Part shown: piece after piece, positions 9,799 to 17,697 of the stretch | Layout of the letters: each line of letters begins with the position of its first letter | Position numbering within the stretch: the stretch's first letter is position 1 | Origin: Desulfomonile tiedjei | GTDB lineage: Bacteria; Desulfobacterota; Desulfomonilia; Desulfomonilales; Desulfomonilaceae | Reading direction: 5' to 3' | Assembly (NCBI GenBank): GCA_016218715.1 | Contig: JACRDG010000076.1 | Location: 62,001-126,000, forward strand | DNA length: 64,000 nt | Position numbers and translations under genes: made by a program | Notes under the pieces: model-generated | Databases searched by the model: none | What the model was told of the DNA's origin: nothing | Seen by the model: only the letters and a program-made list of their open reading frames with translations

Positions 9799-10284
9799 AT
9801 GACGGAAACTTCCGACAAAAGTGCTGAGGTCCTCTTCGACGCGACCCCTTTCCTGAGGCTGGTCATCGACAAAGACGGGCGATGGTTCCAGAACGGCGCG
9901 GAAATCATCCATCAGGGAATCTACCGCGAATTCTGCAGCCTCCTGGAAAAGACCTCTGACGGCGGCTACCGGATTAGGCTCGGCCGCGAAGTCTGCCGCG
10001 TCGAGGTCGAAGACGCGCCGTTCGTGGTTCTGCAAGTTACGGAAGATGCGGAAGGGAGGGTCTGCATCTGCCTGAACGACGGGTCCGTCGAGCCTTTTGT
10101 CCCGGATAGTTTCTGGATCGGGAAGGAAAACATTCCCTACACGAACATCAAAGCGGGAAAATTCCACGCTCGATTTTCCCGGCCCGCGTACTACCAGTTG
10201 GCACGATACATCGTCTCCGACGAATCAGAAAAAGAGTTCTTCCTCAACCTCGACGGGAAACGCATCCCCATACGAAGCGAATAA
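9799..10284 (+). CDS. DUF1285-like protein
   Basis: A 161-residue cytoplasmic protein without membrane segments. The stretches LVIDKDGRWFQNG near residue 22 and VEVEDAPFVVLQV near residue 70 resemble DUF1285 proteins, whose function is unknown. It starts 28 bp after the transglycosylase on the same strand with GAGAGGCGAG just before the ATG, so the two are likely co-transcribed. It meets dtd tail to tail, 10 bp apart. Family assignment is from memory of motifs and is moderately sure. Confidence 0.7.
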   Translation: MTETSDKSAEVLFDATPFLRLVIDKDGRWFQNGAEIIHQGIYREFCSLLEKTSDGGYRIRLGREVCRVEVEDAPFVVLQVTEDAEGRVCICLNDGSVEPFVPDSFWIGKENIPYTNIKAGKFHARFSRPAYYQLARYIVSDESEKEFFLNLDGKRIPIRSE

Positions 10285-10294
10285 TACCAATCGT

Positions 10295-10735
10295 TCAAGG
10301 GGTATCGACAATGAGGGTGACGGGGCCGTCGTTGAGGAGCTCGACCTCCATCATCGCGCCGAATACTCCTTCCTGAACGGGGATTCCCTGGGAACGCACC
10401 GCGTCGATGAAGCTCTTGTAGATCCCTTCCGCTTCCTGGGGCGGGGCTGCGGCTGCGTAGGAAGGGCGCCGGCCCTTGCGGCAGTCACCGTACAGCGTGA
10501 ATTGCGAGACGATCAGCATCGATCCGCCGACCTGCATGAGGCTGAGGTTCAGTTTTTCCGCTTCGTCGGGAAAGATGCGCAACCCGATGAGCTTGTCGGC
10601 CATCCACCGGATCTGCTCGGGACCGTCTTCCTTGGCCGCGGCAATAAGGACCAGCATGCCGGGCCCGATCTCACTGACCCTGGTCCCATTAACCGAAACA
10701 CCCGCGCGAGAAACCCTCTGCACAACGGCTCTCAT
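10295..10735 (-). CDS. dtd: D-aminoacyl-tRNA deacylase
   Basis: A 146-residue homodimeric enzyme that removes D-amino acids (and glycine mischarged on tRNA-Ala) from tRNA. The two hallmark motifs are intact: SQFTLYGD in the middle and NDGPVT near the C-terminus, which together form the active site across the dimer. Its start overlaps the NUDIX stop by 4 bp, so the two genes form one transcript. Confidence 0.95.
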   Translation of the reverse strand: MRAVVQRVSRAGVSVNGTRVSEIGPGMLVLIAAAKEDGPEQIRWMADKLIGLRIFPDEAEKLNLSLMQVGGSMLIVSQFTLYGDCRKGRRPSYAAAAPPQEAEGIYKSFIDAVRSQGIPVQEGVFGAMMEVELLNDGPVTLIVDTP

Positions 10736-11250
10736 GATGCGCTCCTCATGTACTCTCTCCAGAGCAGAACGAACGCGGGGACGAAGTCCTCGGGGTTTTC
10801 GTCCATCATGGTGGTGAGTTCCTCCACCGTGACGAATCTTCCCGACGCGATCTCGTCCTTGTCCGGGGTCGGTTCGGCGTCGGTCACGCCCTCGAAGAGC
10901 ACCACGTGCTCGTTATCCGTTTCCGGGCAGGCCTTCACCCGGAGAACTTCATGGATCACCGCGCTGATACCAAGCTCTTCCTCGAGTTCGCGGACCGCGG
11001 TCGTTGCGTACGATTCGCCCGGATCCACATGGCCCGCGGCAGAAGAATCGAGCTTGAGCGGATGGCGGTCTTTGAGCGCTGAGCGTCGCTGCAGGTAGAT
11101 CCGGCCGGACGAATTGAAGATGAAGAGATGCACCGAGCGGTGAAGCAGCCCCTTCCGATGGATCTCAGCGCGAGTGGCAGTGCCGATTACGCAGTCGTCC
11201 TCATCGACGACCTCGAGGATTTCATTGTCTGTTGCGTGCTGTATGACCAT
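10732..11250 (-). CDS. NUDIX hydrolase (YfcD/Idi-like)
   Basis: A 172-residue hydrolase of nucleoside-diphosphate-linked compounds. The NUDIX box is complete: GHVDPGE, seven residues, RELEEELGI. The N-terminal ILEVVDEDDCVIG and HRSVHLFIFN are typical of the YfcD group related to isopentenyl-diphosphate isomerase, but the substrate cannot be read from sequence. The ATG at 11250 is preferred over upstream codons because family members start with this block. It has no evident ribosome site, and repeat DNA begins only about 50 bp upstream. Confidence 0.85.
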   Translation of the reverse strand: MVIQHATDNEILEVVDEDDCVIGTATRAEIHRKGLLHRSVHLFIFNSSGRIYLQRRSALKDRHPLKLDSSAAGHVDPGESYATTAVRELEEELGISAVIHEVLRVKACPETDNEHVVLFEGVTDAEPTPDKDEIASGRFVTVEELTTMMDENPEDFVPAFVLLWREYMRSAS

Positions 11251-11297
11251 GGTACCACTTGTGAATGATAGCGATGGGGATCTCCCCGGTAATGAGT

Positions 11298-11324
11298 GGA
11301 CGGCAAGATGCCGGCCCCACTGAA
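11298..11324 (-). repeat. Palindromic repeat, module 1, inverted copy
   Basis: CGGCAAGATGCCG with the following CCCCACTGAA matches, on the opposite strand and with one base missing, the copies at 11544-11589 and 16429-16474. Confidence 0.7.
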
Positions 11325-11543
11325 GAACCGAAGACAAGGGCGCCGGCTAAGCCGCCCCGTTGGCGTAACCGAGCACTAAATCACCTTTGCATGAACATGG
11401 TCAGGGCCCCGAGCGGTGCGGTTCGCACGACGCTGCCGCGCTCACCGGCACCCTACGGGTGCAGCCCAGCTTGCTCGCAATACGGAGCCGTGGCTGCGTC
11501 AATGATTGCTAAGTGCTCCATTTCCCAAATACTCTTTTCTGTA

Positions 11544-11589
11544 GGGTCCCTGCCCTTGGCTGTTCGGTGGGGCCGGCATCTTGCCGGTC
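11544..11589 (+). repeat. Palindromic repeat, module 1
   Basis: 46 bases identical at 45 positions to 16429-16474. It ends in CCGGCA-TCT-TGCCGG, a hairpin with a 3-nt loop. The sequence just before it (ATTTCCCAAATAC) resembles the end of the elements at 16401 and 40090. Confidence 0.8.
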
Positions 11590-11694
11590 ATTCTTCCGGA
11601 GCCGGTTCGGTCCATCGGCGCTATGCAGGTGGCGGAACCCTTTCTGCCAGCAGTGGCACTCTTTATCAAGCAGCACTTATCCGGGGCACGACCC

Positions 11695-12003
11695 CTAAGC
11701 CTCTGCTCCGAGGCGCAGTTTCTCCTCGACCGACTGGACCTTGCGGCGTATGGAACCCTCAACCCCCTTTCTGTCGTCGATCTTGATAGAGGTCACGACG
11801 CGGTCGCTTTGGGCACGCATGTTTTCGTGGCACCTTCTGATCACGTCGAACACCTTGTCCGACGGTCCCTCGATAAGCGTTCCCATGGCATGCATCTCGT
11901 AATCCAGGCCGCTCTCCTGTATGATTCTAATCGTGCCGGCCACGTAGCGGCTCAAACCATAAGCCCCTTTGTCGAGGGGACTGATGCTTATTTCAGCCAA
12001 CAT
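11695..12003 (-). CDS. MTH1187/YkoF-type thiamine-binding-like protein
   Basis: A 102-residue protein of the DUF77 (MTH1187) group, a ferredoxin-like fold linked to thiamine or hydroxymethylpyrimidine binding. Family blocks seen are AEISISPLDKG at the start, YEMHAMGTLIEG in the middle and DRVVTSIKIDDRKG near the end. The frame continues upstream, but the ATG at 12003 has AAAGGAG 8 nt before it and matches the family start. It stands alone on the minus strand. Confidence 0.88.
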   Translation of the reverse strand: MLAEISISPLDKGAYGLSRYVAGTIRIIQESGLDYEMHAMGTLIEGPSDKVFDVIRRCHENMRAQSDRVVTSIKIDDRKGVEGSIRRKVQSVEEKLRLGAEA

Positions 12004-12151
12004 GGCGGTCTCCTTTCCTTGCTGGAATCGACCTCTCGGCTGGCCGCGCCGGTCGCGAACGAGCGGCGGGAAGCTTTCCGGAAAGAATAACACAATGTCC
12101 AGGGAGTGCCCAATGACCCCGCCCGGCATTCCTGGGCGAGGGCGAGAGATC

Positions 12152-12427
12152 ATGACCGACGATCCACCCAGCCGCCAGATAGACGAACTGAAACCTGGCC
12201 TTTTCCTCTACGTCACGCTCGCGCCGCTCATATCAGCGCTTTTCGCTGAGAGCATCAACAGCACCTTTGTAGTGTGTCTTTTTTTCGTAGTGCTTATTGG
12301 GGCAGCGTTTCACTCGTTCAAGAAAAAACTCGACACGCTCGAAGCGGCCGTACGCGAGCAGGAAGAGAGGCTCGTACAGCTCCAGGAGGAGTTGAATCGT
12401 GCGCTGGCAGAAGCTCCGGAGCCATAG
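12152..12427 (+). CDS. Small membrane protein with coiled coil
   Basis: A 91-residue protein not assigned to a family. Residues about 16-31 and 38-54 are hydrophobic, and residues 55-88 form a charged, leucine-spaced coiled coil (LDTLEAAVREQEERL). The start at 12152 follows GGGCGAGAG; an upstream ATG at 12113 is also possible. It could be a LapA-like or scaffold-type small membrane protein. It precedes rsmD by 92 bp on the same strand. Confidence 0.6.
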   Translation: MTDDPPSRQIDELKPGLFLYVTLAPLISALFAESINSTFVVCLFFVVLIGAAFHSFKKKLDTLEAAVREQEERLVQLQEELNRALAEAPEP

Positions 12428-12519
12428 ACCCCTGCCTGGGAGAGAGGAGAAAAGATCCGCGCTGGTCTCGAAGTTCTTGAATCGTCGTCGCAAAAGCGAT
12501 ATAAAATGGTGGTTTGGAC

Positions 12520-13083
12520 ATGAGAATCATAGCCGGCCGTTTCAGAGGTGTTCGGCTGATTGTGCCGCGGGGCAGGGCCGTCCGTCCTACCACCGACAGG
12601 GTCCGGGAAGCTGTGTTCAGTATGCTCGGCCCTCTGGTCGAGGAGAGCCGCGTCCTGGAACTCTTCGCCGGAACCGGGGCCTTCGGTTTGGAAGCTCTGA
12701 GTAGAGGCGCGGCGTTCGCTGTTTTCGTGGAAAACGATCGGAAGACGGTCGAGACCCTGGTTCGAAACGTCCAGACGCTCGGGCTGGAGGAGCGAGCGGT
12801 AGTTCTGGCCTTGTCGGTCACGAAGGCCTTGCAGAGGCTTGCCGCGGCCGAAGACAGATTCCGGATAGTCTACCTCGACCCACCATACGCGACGGATTGG
12901 ATAGACAGGGTAGTTTCAGACCCGTTCTTTCCGAACCTCCTTGAAGCGGAAGGGCTTCTCGTGGTGGAGAGGGGTGTACGGAGTGCCGTGCCGACCCTGC
13001 CGCGGGCATTCGTTAAGGACGTCACGAGAAAGTACGGCGGCACCATGATAGAGATCTTCCGGCTGGGCACGGAAAAAAGATGA
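12520..13083 (+). CDS. rsmD: 16S rRNA (guanine966-N2)-methyltransferase
   Basis: A 187-residue SAM-dependent methyltransferase that modifies G966 of 16S rRNA. It starts with MRIIAGRFRG, has the SAM-binding loop LELFAGTGAFGLEALSRGA and the catalytic DPPY in VYLDPPYATDW. The ATG at 12520 is chosen over a TTG two codons upstream. It is followed by coaD after 125 bp, an arrangement common in many bacteria. Confidence 0.93.
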   Translation: MRIIAGRFRGVRLIVPRGRAVRPTTDRVREAVFSMLGPLVEESRVLELFAGTGAFGLEALSRGAAFAVFVENDRKTVETLVRNVQTLGLEERAVVLALSVTKALQRLAAAEDRFRIVYLDPPYATDWIDRVVSDPFFPNLLEAEGLLVVERGVRSAVPTLPRAFVKDVTRKYGGTMIEIFRLGTEKR

Positions 13084-13208
13084 ACTCATACGGCAAGTAT
13101 AACGCGGCTTCCGTGGCAGTCCCGGGCTGAACGTGCCGGCGCCGTGGGAATGTTTGAGCAGGCCGGGGACCGAAATACCAGAGATCGCCGTTACAGAAGC
13201 GAGGAGAT

Positions 13209-13709
13209 ATGCAAGAGAAGATCGCTGTCTACCCTGGGACATTCGATCCGTTCCACAACGGACATCTCGAGATCATCCGGCGGGCGCTCGGCACCTTTGA
13301 CGGAATTATCGTGGCCCTCGGAGTAAACCCAGAGAAAGAGACCATATTCACCCTCGAAGAACGCCTGGACATGATCAAGAATAGTGTGGACGGCGACCCG
13401 CGGATCGTATGCGACAGCTTCGATGGGCTGTTGGTCAGATACGCGGAAAGGAAGGGGGCGGTGGCTATCATTCGCGGGCTCCGGGCAGTATCGGATTTCG
13501 AGTACGAGTTCCAGCTCGCTTTGATGAACCGTAAACTCAGTCGGAATATTGAGACCTTCTTTCTCATGACCGCACATCGCTATCTGTACGTGAGTTCCCG
13601 AATCATCAAGGCCACGGTCATGGCGGGGGGGTCCCCCGTGGACCTGGTCCCGGATTATGTGTTGAAGGTCTTGAAGAAACGGTTTCCCGATATCACCGAT
13701 CCCGAATGA
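13209..13709 (+). CDS. coaD: Phosphopantetheine adenylyltransferase
   Basis: A 166-residue enzyme of the penultimate step of CoA synthesis, making dephospho-CoA from 4'-phosphopantetheine and ATP. The nucleotidyltransferase signature PGTFDPFHNGH is at residues 9-19 and RGLRAVSDFEYE is near residue 93; YVSSRIIK follows, as in the family. GAGGAGAT precedes the ATG. It is followed after 30 bp by an aminotransferase on the same strand. Confidence 0.96.
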   Translation: MQEKIAVYPGTFDPFHNGHLEIIRRALGTFDGIIVALGVNPEKETIFTLEERLDMIKNSVDGDPRIVCDSFDGLLVRYAERKGAVAIIRGLRAVSDFEYEFQLALMNRKLSRNIETFFLMTAHRYLYVSSRIIKATVMAGGSPVDLVPDYVLKVLKKRFPDITDPE

Positions 13710-13739
13710 ATGGGACGACACAAGAGTTCAGGAGTGAAT

Positions 13740-14927
13740 ATGATGAAAATCCTGTCCCAGAGAGCCGCCCTGCTCAAACCTTCTGCAACGCTGGCCATCT
13801 CCGCAAAGGAGAAGGAACTCAGGAGTCAAGGCGTGGACGTCGTTGGGTTCGGCGCGGGTGAACCTGATTTTCCAACCCCTGCGTGGATCCGGGAAGCGGC
13901 AAAGAAGTCCCTCGATCGTGGGGAGACGTTTTATACCCCTGTCGGCGGCAGTCTGGACCTGAAGAAAGCGGTGTGCAGACGATTTGTCGAAGACTACGGC
14001 CTGGAATACCAACCGGGTGAGATCGTAGTTTCGTGCGGCGCGAAGCACAGCCTGTACAACATTTTTCAGGCGACAATCGACCAGGGCGATGAAGTGCTGG
14101 TGTTTGCCCCGTATTGGGTTTCCTACCCGGAAATGATCGCATTGTCAGGCGGTTCGCCGATCATCGTTCCCACGAGGGAGGAGGATGGCTTCGTCCCGGA
14201 CCCGGCGGTGGTGGAGTCGCTCATAACGAGCAGGACCACAGCAATGCTGCTCAATTCCCCGTCCAACCCGTCTGGGGTGTCCTACCCGCAGGACGTGCTC
14301 GTCAAACTCGCCGAGTTGGCAGACAAGCACGATCTGCTGGTCATCTCGGATGAGATTTACGACAAGTTACTGTACGACAACCATTCCTTCACTCCGTTCG
14401 CGACCCTGCCGGGGGCCAAGAATCGCACCGTTACGGTGAACGGCGTCTCGAAGACGTATGCGATGACCGGACTGCGCATAGGCTATCTGGCTTGTCCCAG
14501 ACCGGAACTGGTTAAGGCGGCCACCGACATCCAGAGTCAGTCTACTTCGAACCCGAGCAATCCCGCGCAGGCAGCCGCAGTGGAAGCGTTGAACGGTCCT
14601 CAGGACGGCGTCCTTCAGATGCGGGATATCTTCGAGCGACGGCGAAACCTGATGATGGACGAAATCGCGAAGATCCCCGGACTTCGGGCAACACGCCCTG
14701 ACGGAGCGTTCTACGTATTCTTGAATATCTCTCAGTTCGTGGGGAAAGGCGGCATTGCCGATTCCACCGGGTTTGCCCAGTACCTTCTGGACCGATACGC
14801 GGTCGCTGCGGTGCCGGGCGGCCCGTTCGGCTCCGAGGATCACATTCGGCTTTCCTTCGCGACCAGCGAGGAGTGCATCTTGAAGGGAATGGATAGAATT
14901 CGCAAAGCTTGTGCGGAACTGGGATGA
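13740..14927 (+). CDS. PLP-dependent aspartate/aromatic aminotransferase, class I
   Basis: A 395-residue fold-type I aminotransferase of the AspAT Ib group, moving an amino group between aspartate (or aromatic amino acids) and 2-oxoglutarate. GAGEPDFPTP near the N-terminus, NSPSNPSG, SDEIYDKLLY and the PLP lysine in VSKTYAMTGLRIGY are all in place. The ATG at 13740 has AGGAG 7 nt upstream. Its stop overlaps the surE start (ATGA). Substrate preference cannot be fixed from sequence; aspC is the likely name. Confidence 0.9.
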   Translation: MMKILSQRAALLKPSATLAISAKEKELRSQGVDVVGFGAGEPDFPTPAWIREAAKKSLDRGETFYTPVGGSLDLKKAVCRRFVEDYGLEYQPGEIVVSCGAKHSLYNIFQATIDQGDEVLVFAPYWVSYPEMIALSGGSPIIVPTREEDGFVPDPAVVESLITSRTTAMLLNSPSNPSGVSYPQDVLVKLAELADKHDLLVISDEIYDKLLYDNHSFTPFATLPGAKNRTVTVNGVSKTYAMTGLRIGYLACPRPELVKAATDIQSQSTSNPSNPAQAAAVEALNGPQDGVLQMRDIFERRRNLMMDEIAKIPGLRATRPDGAFYVFLNISQFVGKGGIADSTGFAQYLLDRYAVAAVPGGPFGSEDHIRLSFATSEECILKGMDRIRKACAELG

Positions 14928-15697
14928 AAGCTTCTCGACCGCTGATTCTTCTCACCAATGATGATGGTATTCACGCGGAAGGTCTCCGATACTTACGCAT
15001 GGTAGCGGAGAAGCTTGGCCGCGTGACCATTGTCGCGCCGGAAGCCGAGCAGAGTGCCGTCGGCCATTCCATCACACTGTACGACCCTATAAAGGCCCGT
15101 GAGGTCGTCAAAGACGGCACGTTTTACGGCCACGGTACCAGCGGGACCCCTGCGGATTCCGTGAAATTGGCGCTCTATTCGATACTTCCGGAACCGCCGG
15201 CCATGGTGATTTCAGGGATCAACAACGGAGCGAACCTCGGAATCAACGTGCTCTATTCGGGAACGGTTTCCGCCGCGACTGAGGCCGCGATTCTGGGAGT
15301 TCCGGCGATGGCGGTTTCTCTGGCTCAGAAGAAAACACCTCCATTCCCATGGGTGCTCGATCACATTGAAAAACTGGCTCGCTGGGTGCTGAAAAAGGGC
15401 CTGCCGCGGGGCGTGGCCCTCAACGTCAACCTTCCGGCCCTGCCTCCAGACCAGGTCCGGGGCTTCAAGCTCACGCGCCAGGGTTTGTCGAAGTTCCGTG
15501 AGTCCTTCCAGGAGAGGCAAGACCCTCGAGGGAATCGGTATTATTGGCTGTCGGGACAGGCCACGGCCGACGAAACCGATCCTGATGTCGATGTAGTGGC
15601 AGTTCAGAGCGGTTATGTTTCGGTCACGCCGCTGTACTACGATCTGACAGCCTACAACTGTTTGAAAGAGAACGCGATCTTACTGGAGAAGCTGTGA
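14924..15697 (+). CDS. surE: 5'-nucleotidase / survival protein SurE
   Basis: A 257-residue metal-dependent phosphatase acting on nucleoside monophosphates. The metal-binding LTNDDG is at residues 10-15, SGINNGANLG near residue 92, and YSGTVSAATEA follows. It starts within the aminotransferase stop codon (4-bp overlap) and its own stop overlaps the rnc GTG start, so translation of the three genes is probably coupled. Confidence 0.95.
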   Translation: MKASRPLILLTNDDGIHAEGLRYLRMVAEKLGRVTIVAPEAEQSAVGHSITLYDPIKAREVVKDGTFYGHGTSGTPADSVKLALYSILPEPPAMVISGINNGANLGINVLYSGTVSAATEAAILGVPAMAVSLAQKKTPPFPWVLDHIEKLARWVLKKGLPRGVALNVNLPALPPDQVRGFKLTRQGLSKFRESFQERQDPRGNRYYWLSGQATADETDPDVDVVAVQSGYVSVTPLYYDLTAYNCLKENAILLEKL

Positions 15698-16395
15698 GCG
15701 ATCACTTGGACCAGGAAGCGCTGAAAGGGATAGAAGCAACGCTCGGTTACTCCTTCCGGACGCCGACGCTGCTACTTGACGCGCTGACCCGTCGGAGCTT
15801 CTGGCACGAGAATCGAGACGTTTGCCAGGAGCATAACGAACGCTTGGAGTTCCTCGGCGATGCGGTTCTGGGGCTGGTGATTGCGGACGTCCTGTACCGA
15901 GATTTTCCGGAAGACGAGGAAGGAGAGCTCCAGAAGAAGCGGGGAAGTCTCGTGAATCGTGCCGCATTGGCGCAGCTTATGAGGCATCTGAGCCTGGCCC
16001 GGTACATTCGAATGGGCCGCGGAGACGAGTTGTCGGGGTGCCGGGAACGGGACTCGATCCTCGCGGACACCCTCGAGGCGCTCATCGCAGCCGTCTATCT
16101 TGACGGAGGATTCGACGCGGCACGCCGGATGATCGAATCGCATTTCTATCCTCTCATCGAACGCTGTGCGACCAAGGACGGTCTGGACGACTGCAAGAGC
16201 TCGTTGCAGGAAAAAGCCCAGGCTCAGTTCGGCATCACGCCGACGTACGAGGTTGTGGAACAGTGGGGCGAAGAGCATCAGAAAGTGTTCTACGTCGCGG
16301 TGTACCTGGGGGATCAGGTCGCCGGTTTCGGTACAGGAAGGAACAAACGGGAAGCTGCGCAAAATGCGGCCCGTCAGGCCCTGGCCAAACTCTAA
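15694..16395 (+). CDS. rnc: Ribonuclease III
   Basis: A 233-residue double-strand-specific endoribonuclease that processes rRNA precursors and structured mRNAs. The catalytic signature NERLEFLGDAVLGL is at about residue 48, DTLEALIAAVYLD at about 130, and a double-stranded-RNA-binding domain (SSLQEKAQAQFG to AAQNAARQALAKL) ends the protein. It starts at a GTG overlapping surE. A MITE-like repeat begins 5 bp after its stop. Confidence 0.96.
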   Translation: MSDHLDQEALKGIEATLGYSFRTPTLLLDALTRRSFWHENRDVCQEHNERLEFLGDAVLGLVIADVLYRDFPEDEEGELQKKRGSLVNRAALAQLMRHLSLARYIRMGRGDELSGCRERDSILADTLEALIAAVYLDGGFDAARRMIESHFYPLIERCATKDGLDDCKSSLQEKAQAQFGITPTYEVVEQWGEEHQKVFYVAVYLGDQVAGFGTGRNKREAAQNAARQALAKL

Positions 16396-16400
16396 GGGCG

Positions 16401-16584
16401 CCTTTTCGCAAATACGGTGTCTCCCTCGGGGTCCCTGCCCTTGGCTGTTCAGTGGGGCCGGCATCTTGCCGGTCCATGAGGAAATGACAGGCGGGACGCC
16501 TGTCCCACCAATACAGCCAGAGAGGCGACGCTGGGTGACATAGACCGCGTCCCGCGGGAGTCCGCGACCGAACTTGCGAAAAGG
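16401..16584 (+). mobile_element. MITE-like element with 11-bp terminal inverted repeats
   Basis: A 184-bp non-coding element bounded by perfect inverted repeats CCTTTTCGCAA and TTGCGAAAAGG. Inside lie a module-1 hairpin (16429-16474) and a module-2 hairpin GACAGGC-GGGAC-GCCTGTC (16486-16504). The part 16481-16570 aligns without gaps to 40215-40304 at 72 of 90 bases. No transposase is encoded, so any movement would need help in trans. It lies between rnc and sfsA. Confidence 0.7.
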
Positions 16585-16666
16585 TGAACTTAGCGCCAAA
16601 CAATTACTCGTGATACGGAGTGCCACTGCTGGCTGGTCTAGTAGTGTGCTTGACCAAAGAGCCGTC

Positions 16667-17413
16667 GTGATCCTCGAAATACCCACCCGAGCAGACAGCC
16701 GCGTCCCGAAATCCAGCGGTATCCCGTGGCCCAAACTGACCAAAGGCATTCTCGTCAAGCGATACAAGAGATTCCTGGCCGACGTTCGGCTCGCTTCCGG
16801 AGAGATCGTCACCGCACACTGTCCAAACTCGGGGAGCATGAAGGGGTGCTGCGAACCCGGCCGGCCGGTCTACCTTTCGTGGAGCGATAATCCCAAACGG
16901 CGGTTCCGGTTCACGTGGGAGCTCGTCGCGATGCCGTCGTCACTGGTGTGTGTCAATACCGGCATGGCGAACAAGCTCGTGGGGAAGTCGATCGTTACAG
17001 GGCTCGTGCCCGAACTTTCCGGATACCGAAGCCTCCGCAGCGAGGTCCCGTGCGGCACTTCCCGGATAGACATCGTCCTGGAGGCCCCGGAACGCCCGCG
17101 ATGCTTCATCGAAATCAAAAGTTCAACCATGGTGGAAGATCGGGTGGCACGGTTTCCGGACGCGGTGACGACCCGGGGTCGGAAACATCTGGTCGAGTTG
17201 CAGGAGCAGGTCCGAGTCGGCAACCGCGGGGTAATCTTCTTTCTCGTCCAACGGACCGACGCCGCAGGCTTCCGCCCCGCGGACTCCATTGACCCTGCGT
17301 ACGGCGGGGAGCTCCGGAAGGCCTGCCAGAACGGGGTGGAGATCGTCTGTTACGATGTTCGCCTGACCGTGCGCTCAATAGCGCTTCGCGGTCCCATACC
17401 CTGCGACCTATGA
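16667..17413 (+). CDS. sfsA: SfsA family DNA-binding/nuclease-like protein
   Basis: A homolog of sugar fermentation stimulation protein A, about 248 residues. Family blocks are LVKRYKRFLADVRL, HCPNSGSMKGC, ELSGYRSLRSEV, SRIDIVL, CFIEIKSSTMV and FPDAVTTRGRKHL. The nuclease-like core (D...E-x-K in RIDIVL...IEIKSS) is intact. The GTG at 16667 follows AAAGAG and gives a normal length. The frame remains open upstream into the repeat element, so the start is uncertain and the native 5' region may have been changed by the insertion. Confidence 0.85.
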   Translation: MILEIPTRADSRVPKSSGIPWPKLTKGILVKRYKRFLADVRLASGEIVTAHCPNSGSMKGCCEPGRPVYLSWSDNPKRRFRFTWELVAMPSSLVCVNTGMANKLVGKSIVTGLVPELSGYRSLRSEVPCGTSRIDIVLEAPERPRCFIEIKSSTMVEDRVARFPDAVTTRGRKHLVELQEQVRVGNRGVIFFLVQRTDAAGFRPADSIDPAYGGELRKACQNGVEIVCYDVRLTVRSIALRGPIPCDL

Positions 17414-17427
17414 ACTCTCGTTCACCT

Positions 17428-17494
17428 GGCTTGAGGCGGCTCTGCGCCCGGTCAGGATGGAGGAGGAGAACATCTCCCCCTCCAAACCTCCCCC
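17428..17494 (+). repeat. 65-bp dispersed repeat, copy P
   Basis: GGCTTGAGGCGGCTCTGCGC onward to the run of C at 17494 matches the opposite strand of 41605-41670 over nearly the whole length, with differences in the middle. It is GC-rich and non-coding, and lies 14 bp after sfsA. Confidence 0.65.
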
Positions 17495-17549
17495 GGCGTC
17501 ATGTCGAGGGACTGTATTTGCTCCGGCCACCCGTTTCCACTTGACGATA

Positions 17550-17578
17550 TTGACTGGGCGCGTCGGGGCGGATATGCT
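17550..17578 (+). promoter_or_regulatory. Sigma-70-like promoter of the superoxide dismutase gene
   Basis: TTGACT, a 17-nt spacer, then TATGCT. The start would be near 17585, giving a leader of about 113 nt. No Fur or OxyR-like site was recognised. Confidence 0.5.
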
Positions 17579-17697
17579 TTTTGATAACACGAGGCGCAAA
17601 GGCTCGCCGAACGTTCGGAAACAGGGGGAGTGGGAACCCGTACGCACCTATTTCTTACACGCATAAATCAGTCTAGAAGCGGGAAAGGAATGATACC

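Larger units (their letters stand above)
11251..11694. other. Intergenic region filled with dispersed repeats
   Basis: This 444-bp stretch has no supported gene. It holds two inverted copies of the CCGGCA-TGCCGG repeat (11298-11324 and 11544-11589) and the string GCCAGCAGTGGCACTC (11646-11661). The last recurs inverted at 16618-16633. It separates the NUDIX gene from the thiamine-binding-like gene. Confidence 0.65.
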
